DNA from: Erythrobacteraceae bacterium Alg239-R51
Lineage (GTDB): Bacteria; Pseudomonadota; Alphaproteobacteria; Sphingomonadales; Sphingomonadaceae
Length of the DNA: 64,000 bases
Assembly: GCA_947331495.1 (NCBI GenBank)
Contig: CAMZOI010000001.1
Location: 186,001-250,000 of the forward strand
Direction of reading: 5' to 3'
In this document: positions 53,180-62,382 of the stretch, piece by piece
Position numbering within the stretch: the first letter of the stretch is position 1
How the letters are laid out: the number at the start of each line of letters is the position of its first letter
Notes under the pieces: model-generated
Databases searched by the model: none
What the model was told of the DNA's origin: nothing
The model's input: the letters and a program-made list of their open reading frames with translations, nothing else
Translations under genes and position numbers: made by a program

Positions 53180-53926
53180 ATGGCTGGCGAACGAACGCTG
53201 GACGGCAGGATCGCTTTGGTCACCGGGGCCGCGCGCGGGCTCGGATTCGAAATCGCCGTCCGTCTCGCGGAGGAAGGAGCGGCGGTCTTTCTGAACGGGC
53301 GCGACCGGACTGCTCTCGAAGAGGCGGCACGCAAGATCGATGGAAACGCGCATATCCTTCCTTTCGATATCGCCGATGACGATGCCACCGCGGCCGCGTT
53401 CCGGACACTTGCCGAGGGCGGTCTCGATATCCTCGTCAACAATGTCGGCCAGCGCGACCGCCGCCCGCTCGTGCGCTTGCGGCGGGAAGACCTGCAGGCG
53501 ATGCTCGCCACGAATCTCGTCGCGCCCTTCGACCTTTCGCGGCGCGCCGTTCCGCTGATGCAAGCGCGCAAGTACGGGCGGATCATCAATATAACCTCGA
53601 TTGCCGCCGATATTGCCCGTGGCGATGTGCTTTACACTGCGAGCAAGGGCGGTCTTGCCGCTCTGACGCGGGCTCTGGCTGCCGAACTCGGTATTACCGG
53701 CATTACGGTGAACGCCGTCGCGCCCGGCTATTTCGCGACCGAAGCGAACGATCAGATGGCCGATGATCCCGAAATTGCCGCCCACCTCGCCAGTCGGACA
53801 TCGCTGGGCCGTTGGGGCGAGCCTGACGAGATTGCCGGGGCCGTCGCCTTCCTCGCCTCGCCCGATGCCAGCTATATTACCGGTCATACGCTGGCGGTCG
53901 ATGGTGGCTATCTGACGCACTTCTGA
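53180..53926 (+). CDS. SDR family oxidoreductase (gluconate 5-dehydrogenase-like)
   Basis: The 248-aa classical SDR has [19 protein letters not shown] near residues 15-33, [16 protein letters not shown] near 82-97, the catalytic Ser in [13 protein letters not shown] near 139 and [16 protein letters not shown] near 152-167. It ends [10 protein letters not shown]. The [10 protein letters not shown] stretch resembles IdnO-type gluconate 5-dehydrogenases. It follows the previous SDR after one base but is too different from it to be a recent duplicate. Substrate is not determined. rpmI follows after a 118-nt gap. Confidence 0.86.
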   Translation: MAGERTLDGRIALVTGAARGLGFEIAVRLAEEGAAVFLNGRDRTALEEAARKIDGNAHILPFDIADDDATAAAFRTLAEGGLDILVNNVGQRDRRPLVRLRREDLQAMLATNLVAPFDLSRRAVPLMQARKYGRIINITSIAADIARGDVLYTASKGGLAALTRALAAELGITGITVNAVAPGYFATEANDQMADDPEIAAHLASRTSLGRWGEPDEIAGAVAFLASPDASYITGHTLAVDGGYLTHF

Positions 53927-54044
53927 CTTGCCTTTTCGGGCAGGGTCGCTAGATGCGCCACCTTCACCGACACGTGATTCATCGCCGGTCTGGCCAAAAG
54001 GGCTGCCAGGGCTGGTTGGACGTGTCTCTGCAAAGGAGATGAAA

Positions 54045-54248
54045 ATGCCCAAGTTGAAGACCAAGAGCGGTGTGAAGAAACGCTTCAAGATCACCGCCAC
54101 CGGCAAGGTCAAGCACGGCGTCGCTGGCAAGCGGCACCGCCTGATCAGCCATAATGCGAAGTATATCCGCCAGAACCGCGGCACCACCGTCCTCTCTGAA
54201 TGCGACGCCAGGACGGTGAAGAAGTGGGCGCCTTACGGCCTCGACTGA
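54045..54248 (+). CDS. rpmI: Large ribosomal subunit protein bL35
   Basis: The 67-aa basic ribosomal protein starts [20 protein letters not shown] and ends WAPYGLD, both L35 signatures. The AAGGAG block 6-7 nt before ATG 54045 fixes the start. In most bacteria infC lies just upstream; here two SDR genes do, so the infC-rpmI link is broken. The 118 nt between the SDR stop and this start should contain a promoter (a TAGATG preceded by TTGCCT is one weak candidate) or a regulatory leader. Confidence 0.97.
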   Translation: MPKLKTKSGVKKRFKITATGKVKHGVAGKRHRLISHNAKYIRQNRGTTVLSECDARTVKKWAPYGLD

Positions 54249-54275
54249 CGCCAGCGAAATCTAAGGAGATATACT

Positions 54276-54635
54276 ATGCCTCGCATCAAACGCGGCGTCA
54301 CCACGCGCCAGAAACATAAACGACTGCTGGATCAGGCCAAGGGCTACCGCGGTCGTCGCAAGAACACTATTCGCGTTGCGCGTCAGGCGGTCGAAAAGGC
54401 CGGCCAGTACGCTTATCGCGATCGCCGGATCAAGAAGCGCAATTTTCGCGCTTTATGGATTCAGCGCATCAACGCTGCGGTTCGCGCGGAAGGTCTGACC
54501 TATTCGCAGTTCATGCATGGCACCAAGCTTGCCGGCATCGAACTCGATCGCAAGGTCATGGCCGATCTCGCGATGAATGAGGCCGCTGCCTTCAAGGCGA
54601 TTATCGATCAGGCAAAGCAAGCGCTGCCGGCTTGA
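54276..54635 (+). CDS. rplT: Large ribosomal subunit protein bL20
   Basis: The 119-aa ribosomal assembly protein binds 23S rRNA and autoregulates its own operon in several bacteria. It has [31 protein letters not shown] at the N-terminus in pieces, [28 protein letters not shown] near residues 50-77 and a standard C-terminal helix. A strong AAGGAGATATACT ribosome site precedes it. A clear intrinsic terminator follows at 54661-54685, separating it from the AraC genes. Confidence 0.97.
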   Translation: MPRIKRGVTTRQKHKRLLDQAKGYRGRRKNTIRVARQAVEKAGQYAYRDRRIKKRNFRALWIQRINAAVRAEGLTYSQFMHGTKLAGIELDRKVMADLAMNEAAAFKAIIDQAKQALPA

Positions 54636-54660
54636 TCCTCGTCTTCGACGAACGAATAGC

Positions 54661-54685
54661 AAGGGCGTCCCGCTGGGGCGCCCTT
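54661..54685 (+). terminator. Intrinsic terminator of rpmI-rplT
   Basis: The stem AAGGGCG-T-CCC / GGG-G-CGCCCTT (about 11 pairs with one T-G wobble, loop GCT) is followed by TTGTTTTT. It is the only strong terminator between rplT and pheS, so the following AraC genes need their own promoter. Confidence 0.85.
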
Positions 54686-54769
54686 TGTTTTTGAACGGGT
54701 AAATTGGCGAACGGTTGCGGGTTGTCGTGAACTTACAAGCCGCTATGCTCCTCGCACAGGGGATACCAA

Positions 54770-55642
54770 TTGGCCGAGCAGTGTGCCGTAAATGTAAGAT
54801 TCTTCGTACCGCCCGAAGATCTCGCCCCGTGTTTCACCACGTTCTATCGCCTCGAAACCGGATTGCCGGAAGGCGAAAGCGTCGTGGATTACCTGCAGCC
54901 CGAATGGGCGAACCTGCGCTTTTTCGCGTTCAACCCGCCCATCGCCGAGGTATTAGGTGGTCCGAAGATCGGGGGTGCGCGGTTCCAGGCGACCGGACCA
55001 AGCTCGTTACCGGTGCGGTTCGAACTTGCCCGCACACGGATGTGGGGAATCGGCATGCTGCCGCTCGGCTGGGCGCGCTTTGTCGGCGTCGATGCCAGCG
55101 AACATGTCAACATGATCACCGATGGCAGCACGAGCGCGGTGTTTGCACGCTTCGCCCCGCTTTGCGATCTGCTATGCGAGACAGGGGGCGAGGACGAAGC
55201 CGAATTCGAGAGCATCGTCCGCTTCTTTCGCGATCTCGCCGGGCCGCCGAAAAGTGAAGCCCGTATCCGGTGCATCCACGAAGCATTGGTCGATCCGGCC
55301 GTCCACAATGTCGAGGGTTTTGCAGACAGATGCTCGATGTCGAAGCGCACGCTTGAGCGTCTGTGCTCGCGCCATTTCGGATTTCCACCGCTCCTGTTGC
55401 TTCGTCGTCAGCGCATGATGCGCACCCTTTCCGCATTCATGCTGACGGAAAAAAGCAAATGGTCGTCGGTGATCGACGAGCATTATCACGACCAGGCGCA
55501 TTTCGTTCACGAGTTTCATGCCTTCATGGACATGAGCCCCAGCGAATACGCCGCGATGCCCCACCCGGTCTTGAGTGCGTTCATGAAAGAGCGGCAGAAC
55601 GTCATGGGCTCGCCAGTCCAGACGCTGGACAGGCCGAAATAG
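54770..55642 (+). CDS. AraC family transcriptional regulator (paralogue 1)
   Basis: The 290-aa protein has an N-terminal effector-like domain (FVPPEDLAPCFTTFYRLE near residue 12, GIGMLPLGWARFVGVDAS near 93) and a C-terminal two-HTH AraC domain. NVEGFADRCSMSKRTLERLCSRHFGF is spread near 185-210, and VIDEHYHDQAHFVHEFHAFMDMSPSEYAAMPHP near 237-268. Its C-terminal half is very similar to the next gene. A TTG start at 54770 is used and no better start is in frame. The effector is unknown; the position next to pheST does not show that it controls phenylalanine. Confidence 0.84.
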   Translation: MAEQCAVNVRFFVPPEDLAPCFTTFYRLETGLPEGESVVDYLQPEWANLRFFAFNPPIAEVLGGPKIGGARFQATGPSSLPVRFELARTRMWGIGMLPLGWARFVGVDASEHVNMITDGSTSAVFARFAPLCDLLCETGGEDEAEFESIVRFFRDLAGPPKSEARIRCIHEALVDPAVHNVEGFADRCSMSKRTLERLCSRHFGFPPLLLLRRQRMMRTLSAFMLTEKSKWSSVIDEHYHDQAHFVHEFHAFMDMSPSEYAAMPHPVLSAFMKERQNVMGSPVQTLDRPK

Positions 55643-55737
55643 CTTAACAGGACCATTCAGCGCTTGTTTTTGATGCGCACAAGCGGTTGCTCGGTCGAAA
55701 CTTTTGGCGTTAGAAAGACGATAGAAAGGGTTGTCGC

Positions 55738-56652
55738 ATGGCAGGGCACGCTACGCGCTATGTTTCGGACGCGATTTCCCTCGACGTCTTTCTTCCGCCA
55801 CCGTCGCTGGCCCCGTATATATCTACCTTCTATCGGACCGAGGTGTTTGCCGGCAATGTGGTGGAAGACCGGCTGCCGCCGGAATCGGGCAATCTGCGCA
55901 CGGGTACGGCGGAGGTTTACGAAGCAGGCTTCGGTGACGGTCCGTTCAGGGCGGTCCCTCGATCGATCATCTCCGGGCCGACCGATCGGGCGACCAAGCT
56001 GCGGATCGGACAGGGCACGTTCTGGGGTGTAGGGCTGACACCGGCTGGCTGGCGGCGATTTGTCGCGATGCCGGCGAGCGATTTCACCAACCAATTCGAA
56101 GACACAGATGTTCACGGGTCGCTCGACGCCATCAGTCGTCTCTTCGATACTCTGGCCGGACTCGCCGACGATACCGACGCAGCGGTTCGGTCAATCGGCG
56201 ATACGTTCGAAGGCCTGCTTGGCGAACGTCCGGAAACCGAATCGACGATTCACGCCGTCCACCATGCGCTGACTTCCGAAAATAGCGGCTCCGTCGCCAG
56301 ACTCGCCAGCATGGCGGGGATGAACATGCGCACGTTCGAACGGTTCTGCAATCGCCATTTCGGTTTCGCGCCAAGCATTCTGTTGCGCCGCCGACGTTTC
56401 CTGCGCAGCCTTGCCAAATTCATGCTCGACCCATCGATGCGGTGGATCAATACGCTCGATCCGCATTATCATGACCAGGCCCATTTCATCCGCGAGTTCC
56501 GGGCGTTCATGGGGATGAATCCCAGCCAGTACGCAAACATGCCGCACCCGGTCGTCGGTGCGGCTGTCGCTGCGAGGAGCGCCATTTCGGTCGAGGCTAT
56601 GCAGGCGCTTCATGCCCCGCCACCATTCGCGTCGGAGCAAACTGGGCTTTAG
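55738..56652 (+). CDS. AraC family transcriptional regulator (paralogue 2)
   Basis: The 304-aa paralogue of the preceding gene has FLPPPSLAPYISTFYRTE near residue 18, GVGLTPAGWRRFVAMPAS near 96, RLASMAGMNMRTFERFCNRHFGF near 187-209 and DPHYHDQAHFIREFRAFMGMNPSQYANMPHP near 237-267. The matching HYHDQAHF, HFGF and MxPS(Q/E)YA motifs in both show a tandem duplication that has since diverged. ATG at 55738 has GAAAGGG upstream. A 95-nt gap separates the two AraC genes. The effector and targets are unknown. Confidence 0.86.
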   Translation: MAGHATRYVSDAISLDVFLPPPSLAPYISTFYRTEVFAGNVVEDRLPPESGNLRTGTAEVYEAGFGDGPFRAVPRSIISGPTDRATKLRIGQGTFWGVGLTPAGWRRFVAMPASDFTNQFEDTDVHGSLDAISRLFDTLAGLADDTDAAVRSIGDTFEGLLGERPETESTIHAVHHALTSENSGSVARLASMAGMNMRTFERFCNRHFGFAPSILLRRRRFLRSLAKFMLDPSMRWINTLDPHYHDQAHFIREFRAFMGMNPSQYANMPHPVVGAAVAARSAISVEAMQALHAPPPFASEQTGL

Positions 56653-56703
56653 CATTTGCGTGCATCCCGCTAGGGGCACGACGCAGGAACAGCCGAGAGA
56701 CAC

Positions 56704-57825
56704 ATGACCGACCTGTCGACGATCAAAAACGATGCCTTGCAGCGTGTCGAAGAGACGCGCGATGCCGTGCGACTCGAAGCGGTGCGGGTAGAATACCTTG
56801 GAAAACAGGGGTCGATTTCCTCGCTGATGAAAACCCTCGGGAAAATGACCCCGGAACAGCGGCAGACCGAAGCCCCCAAGATACAGGAATTGCGGGCGAA
56901 TGTGGCCGACGCGATCGCGGCCCGGAAGGCCGAGCTGGAAGAGGCCGAGCTGGAACAGCGGCTGGCGAGCGAGACGCTCGACCTGACCCTGCCCGCGCCC
57001 CGGCCGCCGGAAGGTTCGGTCCATCCGGTCAGCCAGGTGATGGACGAACTCGCTGAAATCTTTGCCGATCTCGGCTTCTCGGTTGCTACCGGCCCCGAGA
57101 TCGAGGACGACTGGCACAATTTCACTGCGCTCAACATGGCCGAGACCCACCCCGCCCGCGCCATGCACGACACGTTCTATTTCCCCCAAAAAAGTGCGAA
57201 TGAGACGCTCGATAATGCGCCGAACGCACGCATGCTGTTGCGGACGCATACCTCGCCGGTCCAGATCCGTGCGCTGAAGGAACGGGGCGCGCCGATCCGC
57301 ATCATCGCGCCGGGCCGCGTCTATCGCTCCGACAGCGACGCGACCCACACCCCGATGTTCCACCAGGTCGAAGGCCTTGTCATCGATCGCGACATCCACC
57401 TCGGTCATTTGAAGTGGACGCTGGAAACCTTCCTCAAGGCCTTTTTCGAGCGCGACGACATCGTGCTGCGCCTGCGGCCTTCCTACTTTCCTTTCACCGA
57501 GCCTTCGGTCGAGGTCGATGTCGGCTGGCAGGATGTAGATGGCCGGCGCGTGCTCGGCGGGAACGGCGATGCGCCGGGACACGGCTGGATGGAGTTGCTG
57601 GGCAGCGGGATGGTCAATGCCCGCGTGATCGCCTTCGCAGGGCTCGACCCGGACGAGTGGCAGGGTTTTGCCTTCGGCGTGGGTGTCGATCGCCTGGCCA
57701 TGCTCAAATACGGGATGGACGATTTGCGCGCTTTCTTCGACGGCGACCAGCGCTGGCTCGACCATTACGGCTTCTCTCCTTTTGATCAGCCGACGCTGTC
57801 CGCCGGGGTGGGAGCGCCCGCATGA
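56704..57825 (+). CDS. pheS: Phenylalanine--tRNA ligase alpha subunit
   Basis: PheS is the catalytic subunit of the (alpha-beta)2 class II enzyme. The 373-aa protein, slightly longer than E. coli PheS (327) as in other alphaproteobacteria, starts with a coiled-coil arm (residues 1-90). The class II motifs are [33 protein letters not shown] near 107-140, [20 protein letters not shown] near 220-240 and [10 protein letters not shown] near 262, in shorter pieces, with [17 protein letters not shown] near 320 for motif 3. pheT overlaps by 4 nt. Confidence 0.97.
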   Translation: MTDLSTIKNDALQRVEETRDAVRLEAVRVEYLGKQGSISSLMKTLGKMTPEQRQTEAPKIQELRANVADAIAARKAELEEAELEQRLASETLDLTLPAPRPPEGSVHPVSQVMDELAEIFADLGFSVATGPEIEDDWHNFTALNMAETHPARAMHDTFYFPQKSANETLDNAPNARMLLRTHTSPVQIRALKERGAPIRIIAPGRVYRSDSDATHTPMFHQVEGLVIDRDIHLGHLKWTLETFLKAFFERDDIVLRLRPSYFPFTEPSVEVDVGWQDVDGRRVLGGNGDAPGHGWMELLGSGMVNARVIAFAGLDPDEWQGFAFGVGVDRLAMLKYGMDDLRAFFDGDQRWLDHYGFSPFDQPTLSAGVGAPA

Positions 57826-60212
57826 AATTCTCGCTCGAATGGCTGAAATACTTCCTCGAGACCGATGCTTCGGTGGCGGATATCGCCGCCGCGCTGAACA
57901 GGATCGGTCACGAGGTCGAGGGGATCGAGGATCCCGCGCAGACGCTCGCCGGTTTCCGCGTCGCCGAAGTGCTGACCGCTGGCCCGCATCCCGACGCCGA
58001 CAAGCTCCAGGTGCTGACCGTCGATACCGGTGACGGTGATCCGTTGCAGGTGGTCTGCGGGGCTCCCAATGCCCGGGCCGGAATGAAGGGCGTGCTGGGC
58101 CTGCCCGGCGCGGTGGTTCCCGCAAACGGCATGGAACTGCGCAAGAGCGCGATCCGCGGCGTCGAATCGAACGGCATGATGTGCTCCGTTCGCGAACTCG
58201 AACTGGGCGAGGAGCATGACGGCATCATCGAACTGCCCGGCGAGGCAATAGTCGGCACCAGCTTTGCGGATTATAGCCAGGCCTCGCCGGTGATCGACGT
58301 CGCGATCACCCCGAACCGCCCCGACTGCATGGGGGTTTACGGCATAGCCCGCGATCTCGCAGCGGCGGGGATCGGAACGTTCAAGCCAATCGATGTTCCG
58401 GCAATCGCGGGCGAGGGCCCGTGCCCGGTCGAAATCCGCGTCGATGATGCGCAAGGGTGCCCGGCATTCTTCGGTCGGGTCGTCCGGGGGGTATCGAACG
58501 GGGCCAGTCCCGACTGGATGCAGCGCCGTCTCAAGGCTGCTGGCCAGCGGCCGATTTCGGCAATCGTCGATATCACCAATTACCTGATGCTCGCCTTCGG
58601 CCGACCGGCGCATGCCTACGATCTTGCGAAATTGAACGGTCCGGTCGTCGCGCGGCGGGCACAAGACGGCGAGACGATCGAGGCGCTCAACGAGAAGACC
58701 TACACGCTCGACGAGACGATGACCGTGATCGCCGACGACAACGGCGTGCATGACATAGCCGGCATCATGGGCGGCGAACATTCGGGCGTTACCGAGAGCA
58801 CCACCGACGTGCTGCTGGAGATCGCCTATTTCGATCCCGAACGGGTCGGCGTGACGGGCCGCAAGCTCGGCCTTGCCTCGGATGCGCGGACGCGGTTCGA
58901 GCGCGGGGTCGATCCGGAATTCCTAGACCAGGGCCTGGCGATCCTGACCGAGTTGATCCTGCGCATTTGCGGCGGAACCGCCAGCGAGGTGGTGCGCGCG
59001 GGCGAGCCGCCGGTGGAGCCGGAGGCAATCGCCTTCGACCCCGGCCTGACCCTGCGCCTGGGCGGTATCGAGGTTGCCGAGGGCGAGCAGCGCCGCATCC
59101 TCGAAGCACTCGATTTCCGGGTCGGTTCGGACTGGCAGGTCGATTGTCCGCCGCGCCGTCACGACATCGAAGGCGCCGCCGACCTTGTCGAGGAAGTCGT
59201 GCGTATCCACGGGCTCGACCGCGTGGAAAGCGTCGCGCTGCCGCGCGCCGAGGGCGTGGCCCAGCCGACCGCGACGCCGCTTCAGCAACGCGAACGCAAG
59301 CTGCGCCGCGCCGCCGCGGCGCGCGGGCTGAACGAGGCGATCACCTGGTCGTTTCTGCCCGCTGCTCAGGCCGAACATTTCGGGGAAGGCGCCGAACTGT
59401 GGGCCCTCGACAACCCGATCAGCGAGGACATGAAGGTCATGCGCCCCTCGCTCATTCCAGGCCTACTCTCGGCGGCCGGGCGCAATGCCGATCGCGGCGC
59501 GGACGGTTCGCGCCTGTTCGAGATCGGCCGGCGCTACTTCTGCGGCAAGGACGGCGCCAGCGACGAGAAGCCGACGCTCGGGATCGTGCTGGCGGGCGAG
59601 AAATCCGCGCGGAGCTGGGCGTCGGGCAAGGCAGCGACGTTCGACGCGTTCGATGCGAAGTCCGAGGCGGTGGCACTGCTCGAGGCAGCTGGCGCGCCGG
59701 TCGCCAATCTGATGGTGATGGATGGCGCGGGCGATCAGTTCCACCCCGGACAGTCCGCGACTCTGCGACTTGGGCCCAAGAACGTGCTGGCGCGCTTCGG
59801 CGCCCTGCACCCGCGCACGCTGAAGGCGTTCGATGTCGATGGTCCGGTGGTGGCCGTGGAGATCTTTCTCGATGCGATCCCCGAGAAGAAAAAGGGCGGC
59901 AGTTTCGCGCGACCGGCTTACGCCCCGCCGGCATTGCAGGCGATCACCCGCGACTTCGCCTTCCTCGTCCCCGCCGATCTCGCCGCGAACGATCTCGTGA
60001 AGGCCGTGCGCGGCGCGGACAAGAAGGCGATCGTCGATGCGCGCGTGTTCGACGTCTTTGCCGGACAGGGCGTGCCCGAAGGAAAGAAGTCGGTCGCGGT
60101 CGAAGTCGTGCTCCAGCCGGGCGAAAAGAGCTTCACCGATGAAGAGATCAAGGCGATCTCGGACAGGATCATCGCCTCTGCCGGAAAACAGGGTGCGGAG
60201 TTGCGCGGATGA
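57822..60212 (+). CDS. pheT: Phenylalanine--tRNA ligase beta subunit
   Basis: PheT is the editing and tRNA-recognition subunit of PheRS. The 796-aa protein has an N-terminal tRNA-binding (EMAP-like) domain with [19 protein letters not shown] near residue 34 and [20 protein letters not shown] near 124. It then has the B3/B4 editing region ([21 protein letters not shown] near 166), B5 ([17 protein letters not shown] segment near 422), a catalytic-like core and a C-terminal anticodon-binding ferredoxin-like domain ending KQGAELRG. It overlaps the next SDR gene by 4 nt. Confidence 0.97.
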   Translation: MKFSLEWLKYFLETDASVADIAAALNRIGHEVEGIEDPAQTLAGFRVAEVLTAGPHPDADKLQVLTVDTGDGDPLQVVCGAPNARAGMKGVLGLPGAVVPANGMELRKSAIRGVESNGMMCSVRELELGEEHDGIIELPGEAIVGTSFADYSQASPVIDVAITPNRPDCMGVYGIARDLAAAGIGTFKPIDVPAIAGEGPCPVEIRVDDAQGCPAFFGRVVRGVSNGASPDWMQRRLKAAGQRPISAIVDITNYLMLAFGRPAHAYDLAKLNGPVVARRAQDGETIEALNEKTYTLDETMTVIADDNGVHDIAGIMGGEHSGVTESTTDVLLEIAYFDPERVGVTGRKLGLASDARTRFERGVDPEFLDQGLAILTELILRICGGTASEVVRAGEPPVEPEAIAFDPGLTLRLGGIEVAEGEQRRILEALDFRVGSDWQVDCPPRRHDIEGAADLVEEVVRIHGLDRVESVALPRAEGVAQPTATPLQQRERKLRRAAAARGLNEAITWSFLPAAQAEHFGEGAELWALDNPISEDMKVMRPSLIPGLLSAAGRNADRGADGSRLFEIGRRYFCGKDGASDEKPTLGIVLAGEKSARSWASGKAATFDAFDAKSEAVALLEAAGAPVANLMVMDGAGDQFHPGQSATLRLGPKNVLARFGALHPRTLKAFDVDGPVVAVEIFLDAIPEKKKGGSFARPAYAPPALQAITRDFAFLVPADLAANDLVKAVRGADKKAIVDARVFDVFAGQGVPEGKKSVAVEVVLQPGEKSFTDEEIKAISDRIIASAGKQGAELRG

Positions 60213-60955
60213 AGGTTGCTCTCGTCACCGGCGCAACTGCGGGAATTGGTGAAGCGACCGTGCGCAAGCTGGTGGCGAGCGGATGGCGCTGCGTCGCTAC
60301 CGGACGACGGCGCGAACGGCTCGACACGCTCGTCGCGGAACTGGGTTCGGACAAGGTCTTTCCGGCCGCGTTCGACGTGACCGACGAGGCCGCGCGCGAC
60401 GATGCGTTGCAGCAGCTTCCGTCCGGTTTCGCCGGGATCGATCTGCTGGTGAACAATGCCGGTCTCGCGCTTGGCACGTCGCGCGCGCAGGACAGCGATC
60501 TCGATCAGTGGAAGACCATGATCGAAACCAACGTCACCGCCCTGGTTTCGCTGACGCACAAGCTCCTGCCCATGCTGATCGAGCGCAAGGGCGCGATCGT
60601 TAACCTCTCCAGCGTGGCGGCGACCTACCCCTATACCGGCGGCAACGTCTACGGCGGCACCAAGGCCTTCGTGCGGCAGTTCTCGCTCGGGCTGAGAAGC
60701 GATCTTGACGGCACGGGCGTGCGCGTGTGCTCGATCGAGCCGGGCATGGTCGAGACGGAGTTCACCATGGTCCGCACTGGCGGCGACGAGGTTGCGCACG
60801 ACAAGCTGTATGGGGGCGCGAACCCGATGACGGCCGAAGACATCGCCGAAACGATCCGCTGGGTCGCGCAGCTTCCGCCGCACCTCAATATCAACACGCT
60901 CGAACTGATGCCGGTAAGCCAGAGCTTTGCCGGGTTCCGGATCGCGCGGAATTAA
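60209..60955 (+). CDS. SDR family oxidoreductase (YdfG-like)
   Basis: The 248-aa classical SDR has TGATAGIGEATVRKLVASG near residues 8-26, LLVNNAGLALGTSRAQD near 80-96, the catalytic Ser in NLSSVAATYPYTGGNVYG near 134-151 and the YGGTKAFVRQFS YxxxK-type motif near 150. The pattern resembles NADP-dependent serine/3-hydroxy-acid dehydrogenases (YdfG). ATGA overlap with pheT makes it the fourth gene of the translated unit. The link to PheRS is positional only. Confidence 0.84.
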   Translation: MKVALVTGATAGIGEATVRKLVASGWRCVATGRRRERLDTLVAELGSDKVFPAAFDVTDEAARDDALQQLPSGFAGIDLLVNNAGLALGTSRAQDSDLDQWKTMIETNVTALVSLTHKLLPMLIERKGAIVNLSSVAATYPYTGGNVYGGTKAFVRQFSLGLRSDLDGTGVRVCSIEPGMVETEFTMVRTGGDEVAHDKLYGGANPMTAEDIAETIRWVAQLPPHLNINTLELMPVSQSFAGFRIARN

Positions 60956-60969
60956 CCGCAGCGCAAAAC

Positions 60970-60996
60970 GGCGCGCGGACTTTCGACCCGCGCGCC
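60970..60996. terminator. GC-rich hairpin between convergent genes
   Basis: Arms GGCGCGCGG and CCGCGCGCC flank a 9-nt ACTTTCGAC loop, with A-rich (GCAAAA) and T-rich (CCTTTCCC) flanks on the two sides. It lies between the SDR stop and the stop of the opposite-strand coiled-coil gene, so it probably serves both. Confidence 0.65.
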
Positions 60997-61011
60997 CTTT
61001 CCCGGTTTGCC

Positions 61012-61386
61012 TTAGCGGCGCGACATTCTTGCCGGGCTCGCGCCCATCTCGACAAGTCGTGCTTCGGTTTCGGCCAGCTTGCGACGGTCCTTTTCGAGAT
61101 CGCGATCGAGGTCGGCGCGCCTGTCATTCACTTTTCGCAAATCCTTCTGCGCGTCGGAGAGGCGCGCTTGCGCTTTCTCGACACGCTCGCGCGCCTTGAA
61201 GATGTCCTTTTCGCTCCCGGCGATGTCTTCCTGCAATTCGAGACGCTTCTTCTCGAGCTTGCGGAACTCCTTGGCATCCTTGGTCGAGAGTTCTCCGGGC
61301 ACCACGATTTCCGGCGCTTGCGCAGCAGCCGGTGCAGCGATGGCCGCCAGCGACAGGGCGGCAAGGGTCGGAATGAAAGCGCGCAT
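61012..61386 (-). CDS. Small periplasmic coiled-coil protein
   Basis: The 124-aa protein has a signal peptide (IPTLAALSLAAIAAPAAAQA, cleavage near residue 23). The rest is Lys/Glu/Arg/Asp-rich, predicted almost wholly helical coiled-coil (residues about 38-112), ending MSRR. Recurrent small exported coiled-coils of this kind are common in sphingomonads; the function is unknown. AAGGAGAATACCG precedes the ATG at 61386. It has no obvious neighbour relationship other than convergence with the SDR. Confidence 0.72.
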   Translation of the reverse strand: MRAFIPTLAALSLAAIAAPAAAQAPEIVVPGELSTKDAKEFRKLEKKRLELQEDIAGSEKDIFKARERVEKAQARLSDAQKDLRKVNDRRADLDRDLEKDRRKLAETEARLVEMGASPARMSRR

Positions 61387-61483
61387 CGGTATTCTCCTTG
61401 TTGAAGTGATCTTGCGGATACGGGCCGGAAAGAATCCTGTAAAACGCGATTGATTGTATCTTCAATCCGGATTACCCGGACAC

Positions 61484-62371
61484 ATGGACGGCGCCCAGCT
61501 AGCTACATTTCTCGCGGCGGCAGAAAGCGGAAGCTTCTCTGCGGCGGCGGGTGCGGTGAATGCCAGCACTTCTTCGGTGACGGAGAGAATTGCGGCGCTG
61601 GAACACCGTGTAGGGGCGCAGCTTTTCACTCGCTCGCGTAGCGGATGCAGCCTGACCGAAGCGGGTGCGCGCTTTTTGCCCCGCGCCCAGACGATCATGG
61701 CCACCTGGGATCTGGCCCGCGATGAGGCCGCGCTGCCCGCGCGCTTCGTCGGGAGGCTGCGGCTCGGGGCGCAATATGCGCTCTGGCCCGAATTTCTCAT
61801 TCCGTGGGTCGCACGGTTGAGGGAGGAGCGAAGCGAACTGGCGCTTTCGCTGTCGGCCGGGGCATCGGCACGCATGAACCGCGAAGTCGGCGCGGGTGTG
61901 GTCGACCTGGCAATACTCTACAATCCGGTCCTCGGCGCGGCTGTCGAAGCGCGCGAGGTGGTCAACGACAGGCTGGTGCTCGTGCGCTCGGCGGCCCTGG
62001 ATGACTGGCGCGAAGGCTGGGTCGATATCGACTGGGGCGAGGCCCTGCGCGCGCCGATTGCGGAGGCGGTCGGCCACCTGGATTCGGGAGGCATCTCGCT
62101 CGATATCGGCGGGATGGCCCTGCGCTGGCTGGTCGAACGGAAGGCATCGGGTTATGTCCCGGCGCGCCTCGCGCGGAGGGCTATCGACGATGGCTCGCTG
62201 GTCCGCGTCGACGACATGCCCGTCTTCGATTACCCGGCCTATGCGCTCTGGAGACGCGACACGCGTCTGCCCGTGGCCGGGATAGTGTCTGGATTGTGCG
62301 AATACGTCCACGCCGCGGAAAGCCTCTATGCTCCTGCCGGTGGGATGGACGCCCCGGCACGAGGCCTGTAA
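61484..62371 (+). CDS. LysR family transcriptional regulator
   Basis: The 295-aa protein has an N-terminal winged HTH, with LATFLAAAESGSFSAAAGAVNASTSSVTERIAALE at residues 5-39 in pieces and GAQLFTRSRSGCSLTEAG near 43-60. A C-terminal substrate-binding half follows, with GRLRLGAQYALWPEFLIPWVARL near 90-112 and VDLAILYNPV near 140. Start 61484 is preferred (MDGAQLATF); the frame is open to 61454. It is divergent from the coiled-coil gene across about 97 nt, the likely location of its operator. Targets are unknown. Confidence 0.87.
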   Translation: MDGAQLATFLAAAESGSFSAAAGAVNASTSSVTERIAALEHRVGAQLFTRSRSGCSLTEAGARFLPRAQTIMATWDLARDEAALPARFVGRLRLGAQYALWPEFLIPWVARLREERSELALSLSAGASARMNREVGAGVVDLAILYNPVLGAAVEAREVVNDRLVLVRSAALDDWREGWVDIDWGEALRAPIAEAVGHLDSGGISLDIGGMALRWLVERKASGYVPARLARRAIDDGSLVRVDDMPVFDYPAYALWRRDTRLPVAGIVSGLCEYVHAAESLYAPAGGMDAPARGL

Positions 62372-62382
62372 GCGCCCGCGCA

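Noticed and set aside
56191-58125. 644-codon antisense frame through paralogue-2 AraC and pheS
   Set aside because: Both sense genes are well supported; the antisense product has no domain and is typical of GC-rich codon shadows.
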